A program made the translations under genes and the position numbers. A stretch of 11,002 nt of DNA, from positions 1-11,002 of the forward strand of contig CAKMMH010000045.1 of NCBI GenBank assembly GCA_927798255.1, in the 5' to 3' direction. Shown here piece by piece: positions 6,467 to 11,002 of this stretch (positions are counted from its first letter, which is position 1; the number at the start of each line of letters is the position of its first letter). This stretch comes from an uncultured bacterium. Lineage in GTDB: Bacteria; Bdellovibrionota_C; UBA2361; CAKMMH01. The notes beneath the pieces are model-generated. The model was not told the origin of the DNA. It ran no database searches and saw nothing but the letters and a program-made list of their open reading frames with translations.

Positions 6467-6524
6467 AATTTTTAACTCCTTGTTTTTAGTTTTTTAAACT
6501 CTTGTAACTTATTTTAAATGTTTT

Positions 6525-6555
6525 TAAATTTTTAAAAAGATATTTTAAAAATTTA
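6525..6555. repeat. 13-bp perfect inverted repeat between lexA and recA
   Basis: TAAATTTTTAAAA (6525-6537) and TTTTAAAAATTTA (6543-6555) are perfectly complementary around AGATA. The repeat is made only of A and T, lies about 35 bases after the lexA stop and about 60 bases before the recA start. It may be a protein-binding site in the recA promoter region or a weak lexA 3' structure. A chance origin in AT-rich DNA cannot be excluded, though 13 perfect pairs is long. Confidence 0.4.
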
Positions 6556-6588
6556 TATATAAAATCTTTATCGAAAATTTTTATTTAA

Positions 6589-7251
6589 TTAGTGCATTTC
6601 TCTAATTATACCTATCACTTTTCCTTGTACTTTCACGCTATCAAGTGTAATAGGTACAAAATCTTTATTAGCAGGTATTAACATTACCTGGCCATTTTTT
6701 AATTTTTTATAAGTTTTTAACGTAGCTGAACCATCATCTAAAAGCGCCACAACAATTTGCCCATTCTCAGCGTAATCTTGTTTTTTAACTACGACAATAT
6801 CTTCATCACAAATATGAGCATCAATCATCGAATTTCCCTGCACTTCAAGGCAAAACACCTCTCCCTTACCATCAATCATTGAAGGAGGAATTGTTATCAT
6901 AGTGTTTGTATTTTCTATTGCTTCAATAGGAACACCAGCTGCAATTATTCCAACAAGCGGTACTTGACAATTTTCAAGATAGTTAGTAAGGGACATAGAA
7001 GATTCTGAACTTTCATTATTATTTTGATTAATAAGTTCAATAGAGCCATTTTCGCCTTTTACTATAAAACCTTTTTCAGCTAGCCTTTCAAGATGAAAAA
7101 AAGCAGTAGAGATAGACTTAACATTTATATGATTAGCAATGTCCTTTAAAGATGGAGCATAACCATTTTCACTTATAAATTTCTTTATAAAATCGTAAGT
7201 CTTTTTTTGTACGGTTGATAAAGTATTAAATTTCATATTTGTTGTTTTCAT
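6589..7251 (-). CDS. lexA: LexA repressor, self-cleaving SOS regulator
   Basis: LexA represses DNA-damage genes and inactivates itself when stimulated by RecA filaments. The 220-residue protein has the winged-helix N-domain (YAPSLKDIANHINVKSISTAFFHLERLAEKGFI, 31-63; the recognition helix is around 45-58), a Ser/Asn-rich linker (about 75-90), and the S24-type protease domain. The cleavage bond is Ala105-Gly106 within GIIAAGVPIEA. The catalytic Ser141 is in QGNSM and the Lys179 in SATLKTY; all are present, so it should be cleavable. The linker and N-terminus make it slightly longer than the E. coli protein (202 residues). The start ATG at 7251 is supported by GGAG six bases upstream; an in-frame ATG at 7236 is less well placed. 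A promoter and candidate operator are seen upstream, consistent with autoregulation. Confidence 0.96.
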   Translation of the reverse strand: MKTTNMKFNTLSTVQKKTYDFIKKFISENGYAPSLKDIANHINVKSISTAFFHLERLAEKGFIVKGENGSIELINQNNNESSESSMSLTNYLENCQVPLVGIIAAGVPIEAIENTNTMITIPPSMIDGKGEVFCLEVQGNSMIDAHICDEDIVVVKKQDYAENGQIVVALLDDGSATLKTYKKLKNGQVMLIPANKDFVPITLDSVKVQGKVIGIIREMH

Positions 7252-7265
7252 TATATCTCCATTAG

Positions 7266-7280
7266 TAACAATTAACTAAC
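7266..7280 (-). promoter_or_regulatory. Candidate LexA operator, GTTA-N7-GTTA
   Basis: On the minus strand the bases read GTTAGTTAATTGTTA: two GTTA half-sites with a seven-base gap, and each is preceded by TT-G context (TTGTTA repeated at 11-base period). Alphaproteobacterial LexA binds the direct repeat GTTC-N7-GTTC, which has the same spacing. It sits 15 bases before the lexA start and just after the predicted transcription start, an ideal position for autorepression. The last base of each half-site differs from the known box, so this is a candidate only. Confidence 0.45.
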
Positions 7281-7290
7281 AACTGTTTCT

Positions 7291-7319
7291 AATATATGAT
7301 ATAAATATAAAATCCACAA
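7291..7319 (-). promoter_or_regulatory. Candidate lexA promoter
   Basis: On the minus strand, TTGTGG (7319-7314) and TATATT (7296-7291) are separated by 17 bases. The -10 matches consensus at 5 of 6 and the -35 at 3 of 6. The predicted start is near 7284, directly before the GTTA-N7-GTTA element. Confidence 0.45.
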
Positions 7320-7382
7320 GATAAAAATCGAAAAAATGTAAAATAAATATAGAAAATATATAGAATATGGCTTTTGTTAATT

Positions 7383-8144
7383 TTATACAGCATTATTTAA
7401 ATATTGACTTACACTTTCTTTAGCTTTCTTCTCTTTCTTATATTCTTTATAAAGTTTTGTTATTGATGCCACAAAAGAAGCTCTGTCCTCAATATAAGAT
7501 TCAAACAAACCTATATTAGAAGATAAAATAGTATTAGCGTCTTTGTTATTTCCGGTAATAGCAATAGATGCAAGTTTTAACTGTCTAAAATCTTCTAGTG
7601 TTAAAATTTTTAACAAGAATTCTTTTGTCGCACAGCAATTAGTGTAATTATCTAACTCATTTGATAACGTAATTGTGTCTATAAATTCTTTATTTAATAA
7701 TTCTATAGCTTCTTTCTTCTTTGATTCATCGCTAATATTATTTAATTCATTAAAACGATGATAAAAACGTTCTAGTAATCTTTTTTGAACTTCTTGTTTT
7801 GCTATCTTATCAAATAACTCTTGTGATTTAAGCTCATGTTCTTCAACGCGGAAAAATAGGTGTTCAGAAGCTCTATTACATGACTGAATTTGATTTTCAA
7901 ACCAAGAAGAATTAAAAAAAGTTTTTAAGTTTAGATCATTTACGATATTATTACTATCATTTATAACATCAGCTTCATTTTTAAAACTTCTTTGATTATT
8001 ACTCATTACGCTAGCTTGATTATTTATTTTTAACAATTTTGTTGAATGAACTCTTTGACTATTATTTAATGAACTATGAACACTTCCGACCTCATCACCA
8101 TCAGTGACACTTACACCTTGTTTCAAATTAGAACTTGTTACCAT
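7383..8144 (-). CDS. Hypothetical protein, 253 residues, helical, next to lexA
   Basis: I recognise no family. There is no signal peptide or membrane segment, so a cytoplasmic protein or one exported by a leaderless route. Residues 1-70 are low-complexity and rich in Ser, Asn, Val and Gln (for example SVHSSLNNSQRVHSTKLLKI), probably disordered. From about 72 onward it is predicted by eye to be mostly helical and charged, with likely coiled-coil segments at 100-155 (EEHELKSQELFDKIAKQEVQ and following) and 218-245 (a Lys-rich end, LYKEYKKEKKAKES). A Cys-Cys pair is at 170-171. The ATG at 8144 lies close behind AAGGAAG, a tight spacing. It is 131 bases upstream of lexA on the same strand, but lexA appears to have its own promoter. 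The disordered N-terminus plus helical body is seen in some secreted effectors of host-associated bacteria, which is only a guess. Confidence 0.7.
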   Translation of the reverse strand: MVTSSNLKQGVSVTDGDEVGSVHSSLNNSQRVHSTKLLKINNQASVMSNNQRSFKNEADVINDSNNIVNDLNLKTFFNSSWFENQIQSCNRASEHLFFRVEEHELKSQELFDKIAKQEVQKRLLERFYHRFNELNNISDESKKKEAIELLNKEFIDTITLSNELDNYTNCCATKEFLLKILTLEDFRQLKLASIAITGNNKDANTILSSNIGLFESYIEDRASFVASITKLYKEYKKEKKAKESVSQYLNNAV

Positions 8145-8148
8145 CTTC

Positions 8149-8248
8149 CTTACAACTTAATACTATTATGAAGCTTAATCACATATAAATAATAACTAAT
8201 AATATTAAAATAAAAATTTTCATTATTCAATAAAAAATAAGTTGTAAG
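8149..8248. repeat. 11-bp inverted repeat with one arm at the ribosome binding site of the 253-residue gene
   Basis: CTTACAACTTA (8149-8159) and TAAGTTGTAAG (8238-8248) are perfectly complementary, 78 bases apart. On the minus-strand transcript the downstream arm reads TAAGTTGTAAG and runs directly into GAAG and the ATG at 8144, so it includes the start of the AAGGAAG ribosome binding site. A long-range stem could mask that site; alternatively the arms are DNA-binding sites. Confidence 0.4.
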
Positions 8249-8316
8249 TGATAAAAAATAAACTTTTTATAAAGTAGGAGAATATGTGTTATAACTATTC
8301 ATAATTATTAAGATAG

Positions 8317-9042
8317 CTAGCTAAAAATTGCATTTTTTACTGTATTAATAAAAAATGAAGATATATGAGCTAGTCCATAACATAAGAAAACAAGTCCATT
8401 TAAGCCGTCAAATGCCCAAGCAAGTAAACTTGTTGCGATACAGATATTTATTGAAACAACATACACTAACGCGACATAATAGCCGCCTTCAATATTCGTA
8501 AAATCAGTTTGATGTGGACCAATATCAGCTACACCTAAATAAAAGTCTGCACCGTAGCCGATTGCAGCAAAAGTCATAATGGCTGCGTGATTTCCCCACC
8601 AAAATATACATGCAATACCAGTGATAATAATAGTAAAAAGAGGTAAATAGTATGGAGCTAAAGCAATAAGTGCATTATAAATTCTAGTTTTTTTAGTATA
8701 TTCATATACTACATAACCTTCATCTTTGCCAATTTTCATGTTTTTATATTTATTTCCTACTAGAACTGCAAAAATTCTATGCTTAAATTCATGAACTAAA
8801 ACTGCAAGCTCGTGCTTTAAACAAAATTTTGCAATAAATCCTGAAAAAACTGCAATTGTAATAAAAGCGATAAGATTTTGTAATAATGAAAAGAAATCGT
8901 CTGTTCCAATTCTATCAAATATCAACATTGGAAGAGAATATATATTATTAATTGCAATCAGTACTAAACATATTATCGATATAAAGAATGGTATACCGCC
9001 AACAGGTTTTTGTTCTTCTTTTGGCTCTTTTTTTCCAAACAT
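8317..9042 (-). CDS. Membrane-embedded M50-like metalloprotease family protein
   Basis: A 241-residue membrane protein. The motif HEFKH (84-88), preceded by HELAVLV, fits the HExxH zinc site of M50/M50B-type intramembrane proteases. NALIALAPYYLPLFTIII (123-140) resembles the second conserved hydrophobic segment ('alAPy..pl.tl') of M50B-like proteins. GPHQTDF (175-181) offers an Asp180 as a possible third metal ligand, in the place where relatives have 'H..sDi'. About six membrane segments are visible, roughly at 16-40, 52-72, 122-147, 152-172, 186-212 and 215-235; the first ten residues are a charged cytoplasmic-type start (MFGKKEPKEE). The substrate is unknown. The start ATG at 9042 has a strong GGAGG site. 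It is divergent from the SDR gene and 172 bases upstream of the 253-residue gene. Protease activity is inference from the motif. Confidence 0.65.
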   Translation of the reverse strand: MFGKKEPKEEQKPVGGIPFFISIICLVLIAINNIYSLPMLIFDRIGTDDFFSLLQNLIAFITIAVFSGFIAKFCLKHELAVLVHEFKHRIFAVLVGNKYKNMKIGKDEGYVVYEYTKKTRIYNALIALAPYYLPLFTIIITGIACIFWWGNHAAIMTFAAIGYGADFYLGVADIGPHQTDFTNIEGGYYVALVYVVSINICIATSLLAWAFDGLNGLVFLCYGLAHISSFFINTVKNAIFS

Positions 9043-9057
9043 AAAAACTCACTTCCT

Positions 9058-9106
9058 CCGTAGAAATTTCATGAAAAAGTTTATAAAATATATAACAATT
9101 CTACGG
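9058..9106. repeat. 8-bp inverted repeat between the divergent protease and SDR genes
   Basis: CCGTAGAA (9058-9065) and TTCTACGG (9099-9106) are perfectly complementary, extended by two more pairs if one base is bulged. On the minus strand the downstream arm runs into GGAGGAAG, the ribosome binding site of the protease gene. As DNA it sits in the shared control region of two divergent genes and could be an operator for both. Confidence 0.45.
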
Positions 9107-9157
9107 GAATAATGCTAGAGTGTATGTGTATTTTGTTTTTTTAAAAGGGTATGTATT

Positions 9158-10153
9158 ATGAGTGATAAGCTTGCTTTAGTTACAGGAGCAAATGGTTATG
9201 TGGGACAAAATGTAGTTAGAGAGCTTTTAAATAATGGCTATAAAGTGCGAGCAATGCATAGAAAAAATAGTAATATTTCTTCAATTAAAGATTTAAATGT
9301 AGAGCTCGTAGAAGGAGATTTGATAGATAAAGATTCCTTAGATAAAGCTTGCGATGGAGTTGATTACGTATTTAGTATTGCAGGACTTTTTCGCCAAGCT
9401 AAATTTCCAGACGAAATGTATTATAAAGTAAATGTTGACGGAATAAGAAATTTGCTTGAAGCAAGTATAAAGCATAATGTTAAAAGATTTATCCATTGTA
9501 GTACAAATGGCGTTATGGGGCCTTGTTACGGAAAAGTGTTAGGCGAGGACGCGCCATATCACCCTGGAGATGTTTATCAAGATTCAAAATGTGAGGGAGA
9601 AAAGCTTGTAAAACAGTATATAAAAGATGGTAAGATTAACGCTGTAATAATTCGTCCTACGATGATATGGGGACCGGGAGATATGAGATTTTTAAAGCTT
9701 TTTAAGGGAATAAAAGAGCGAAAACTTCCAATAATTGGGTCTGGCGAATTTAAAACGCATTGGATTTTAGGAACGGACTTAGCTGTAGCTTTTAGGCTTG
9801 CAGCTGAAAAAGATGAGGCAATTGGTCAAACATACTTAATAGGTGGTGGGGAGATTGTGCCTCTTAGAAAGGTATATGAAGAAATTGCTAAATTTTGGGG
9901 AGTTAAGGTGCTTCCTTTTAAAATTCCTGCTAAACCTCTTCAAATTCTTGGTGATATTGTTGAGAAGATCTGCGTTCCATTAAAAATTGAGCCACCAATT
10001 CACAGACGAAGAGTCGATTTTTTTACAAAAGATAGAAGTTTTGATATTTCAAAAGCAAGAAAAGAGTTAGGCTTTATGCCAGAGCATACATTTGAAGAGG
10101 AAGTACATATTGTTGGCTCGTGGTATAAGGAATATTTGGAAACTAAGAATTAA
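9158..10153 (+). CDS. Extended SDR, NAD(P)-dependent epimerase/dehydratase-like protein
   Basis: A 331-residue extended short-chain dehydrogenase/reductase. The cofactor loop TGANGYVG (9-16) opens the Rossmann fold, GDLIDKDSL (53-61) follows with the Asp that usually contacts adenine, and the catalytic residues are Ser115/Thr116 (HCSTNGVMG) and Tyr140-Lys144 (YQDSK). IIRPTMIWGPGD is the usual substrate-side motif. The C-terminal part (FWGVKVLPFKIPAKPLQILG) is typical of the HpnA/dihydroflavonol-reductase-like group acting on sugars, sterols or other lipids; the substrate cannot be told. The full catalytic set is present. The ATG at 9158 follows AAAAGGG at a nine-base spacing. Its rows are richer in G+C (about 35-48 % in the rows I counted) than the radical SAM gene. 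It stands alone, divergent from the protease gene. Confidence 0.85.
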   Translation: MSDKLALVTGANGYVGQNVVRELLNNGYKVRAMHRKNSNISSIKDLNVELVEGDLIDKDSLDKACDGVDYVFSIAGLFRQAKFPDEMYYKVNVDGIRNLLEASIKHNVKRFIHCSTNGVMGPCYGKVLGEDAPYHPGDVYQDSKCEGEKLVKQYIKDGKINAVIIRPTMIWGPGDMRFLKLFKGIKERKLPIIGSGEFKTHWILGTDLAVAFRLAAEKDEAIGQTYLIGGGEIVPLRKVYEEIAKFWGVKVLPFKIPAKPLQILGDIVEKICVPLKIEPPIHRRRVDFFTKDRSFDISKARKELGFMPEHTFEEEVHIVGSWYKEYLETKN

Positions 10154-10284
10154 AGTATGAAATATTCTGTATTGAAAATAATTTTATAAATTTTATAATT
10201 TTTATTCAGGTTTGAGGATTGTTTATGACTCTATTTATGAAAGATTTTATTTTTATTCAATAACAATAGGAATAGGTTGATAAT

Positions 10285-10644
10285 ATGCTTAAAAAAATAT
10301 TTTTATTGTTTTTTTTACTTCTTTTAACAGCTTGCACATCTCATATAGTTGATGTTACAGCTATATCAACAAGGAATATAAATCAAAATGAAGTTGATTT
10401 AAATACACTTCCTACGGTGCGCCATGTTGTTGGTGAACACACAGAAACCGCGACAATTTTCACGTTTTGGAAAAGTCCCAATTTATCAAAAGCAGTTGAA
10501 GATGCACTTAATAAAGGAAACGGCGATTTGATAATAAACGCACAGGTTACGCTTAAAAAAGTGTTTATTGGAATAGGCTTTATAAGTACAGTAAAAATTG
10601 AAGGCGATGTCGTAAATACTATGGCGTTTGAAACAAGGAGATAA
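10285..10644 (+). CDS. Small lipoprotein, paralogue of the next gene
   Basis: A 119-residue lipoprotein: signal peptide MLKKIFLLFFLLLLTAC with lipobox LTAC and Cys17, followed by Thr-Ser, so it is likely sorted to the outer membrane if Lol rules apply. The mature domain reads VDVTAISTRNINQNEVDL, then SPNLSKAVEDALNKGNGDLI, then a strand pair ending in KIEGDVVN. The helix 'nLskAvedAl.kG..dLi.n' followed by a hydrophobic strand and 'GdVV' recalls small lipoproteins of the TRL-like kind, where a similar helix precedes a 'vkG.vvk' ending; I would not name the family firmly. A weak AGG precedes the ATG. The next gene starts 39 bases later with the same plan, so both are probably cotranscribed. Confidence 0.75.
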   Translation: MLKKIFLLFFLLLLTACTSHIVDVTAISTRNINQNEVDLNTLPTVRHVVGEHTETATIFTFWKSPNLSKAVEDALNKGNGDLIINAQVTLKKVFIGIGFISTVKIEGDVVNTMAFETRR

Positions 10645-10672
10645 TGATACACCTAGTACTTATGATATCGAA

Positions 10673-10678
10673 AAGGAG
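10673..10678 (+). promoter_or_regulatory. Strong Shine-Dalgarno (AAGGAG) for the last gene
   Basis: AAGGAG ends five bases before the ATG at 10684 and supports that start for a gene whose 3' end is outside the window. Confidence 0.7.
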
Positions 10679-10683
10679 AAAAA

Positions 10684-11002
10684 ATGAAAAAGTTAATAAT
10701 TTTAGTTTTTTATGTATTTTTCTTGCAAGCATGTACGACAAATCATGGCCATTTTACGATCATTACAAATAAAATGCTTGATAAATCTCATTTTAAAATA
10801 GCTGATGCACAGAGCGGAAAACGTGTTAAGTATGAATCAGTTGCGCATGTTATTTCAAAATATCAAATTGGCGAAGTTAATTTATCAGAAGCAATTGATA
10901 GTGCTATAGAACAGGGATATAACAACTCAGATATGCTTGTTAATGTTAATTTGAGTTACGTATCTCTATATATTCCATCAATTTATGATTTTTTTAGTTG
11001 GG
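10684..11002 (+). CDS. Small lipoprotein, 3' end outside window
   Basis: The frame is open for 106 codons to the edge. It starts with a lipoprotein signal (MKKLIILVFYVFFLQAC, Cys17 after Leu-Gln-Ala) followed by TTN. The mature part reads HFTIITNKMLDKSHFKIADA, then VNLSEAIDSAIEQGYNNSDM, then LVNVNLSYVSLYIPSIYDFF. This lines up with the preceding gene element by element: a 'fT.it/isT' first strand, the 'nLseAid.Ai..G' helix, then the 'dmLvnv.l' strand. The two are therefore likely paralogues from an old tandem duplication, at low identity. Function unknown; outer-membrane location is inferred from the lipobox only. Confidence 0.75.
   Translation, partial: MKKLIILVFYVFFLQACTTNHGHFTIITNKMLDKSHFKIADAQSGKRVKYESVAHVISKYQIGEVNLSEAIDSAIEQGYNNSDMLVNVNLSYVSLYIPSIYDFFSW

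Noticed and set aside
8262..8275. A possible terminator (ACTTT / AAAGT) downstream of the protease gene on the minus strand, followed by a T-rich run
   Set aside because: Only five AT-rich pairs; such stems are common in this composition.
10157..10189. A 10-codon frame (MKYSVLKIIL) after the SDR gene
   Set aside because: No ribosome binding site and length expected by chance in AT-rich DNA.
10225..10263. A 12-codon frame (MTLFMKDFIFIQ) with GAGGA before its ATG, upstream of the lipoproteins
   Set aside because: It has a good ribosome binding site, but there is no attenuator-like stem and no special codon run; too short to support from one sequence.
10383..10652. An 89-residue minus-strand frame
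   Set aside because: It is antisense to the lipoprotein gene at 10285-10644, which has a clear lipobox.

Overview
The window is a piece of a very AT-rich bacterial chromosome. Sampled coding rows run from about 18 to 48 % G+C, with the radical SAM gene at the low end. It belongs to a Gram-negative (diderm) organism, shown by the PqiB/PqiC-type envelope transport genes and the several lipoproteins and secreted proteins. RecA (a GSPETT loop) and LexA (AAGVPIEA cleavage region, GNSM active site) look proteobacterial. A candidate lexA operator of the form GTTA-N7-GTTA resembles the alphaproteobacterial GTTC-N7-GTTC SOS box, so a low-GC alphaproteobacterium or close relative is my best guess. That is inference. 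The radical SAM protein fits an anaerobic or microaerobic life, and gene decay (an amber stop in pqiC, a gene-end remnant) fits a host-associated one, but neither is proven. Nothing looks like a phage, plasmid, CRISPR array, rRNA or tRNA.

Layout. 1-1146 (+): the 3' end of a pqiB-like MCE gene, then a pqiC-like lipoprotein gene whose frame is intact except for one TAG at codon 40. 1143-2345 (-): a lone polysaccharide pyruvyl transferase family gene, meeting pqiC tail to tail with a 4-base overlap. 2482-4961 (+): two small secreted proteins of unknown function and a radical SAM protein with a cobalamin-binding-like N-terminal domain, probably one operon. 4962-5392: a 431-base non-coding gap, the oddest part of the window. 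It holds a diverged second copy of the last 16 codons of the radical SAM gene, two related 21-nt hairpins on either side of that copy, a GC-rich palindromic patch and a long AT-rich inverted repeat just after recA.

5393-9042 (-): transcribed leftward in the order M50-like membrane protease, a 253-residue orphan, lexA, recA. lexA and recA form the SOS regulon core: RecA filaments on single-stranded DNA stimulate LexA self-cleavage. They are 122 bases apart and probably have separate control. Both the protease and the orphan gene have an inverted repeat whose downstream arm touches or overlaps the ribosome binding site.

9158-10153 (+): an extended SDR / NAD-dependent epimerase-like gene, richer in G+C than the rest, divergent from the protease gene. 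10285-11002 (+): two adjacent small lipoproteins that look like paralogues; the second runs off the window.

No complete new defence or mobile system is visible. The observations most worth following are the structured 4962-5392 gap, the interrupted pqiC and the orphan gene beside lexA.
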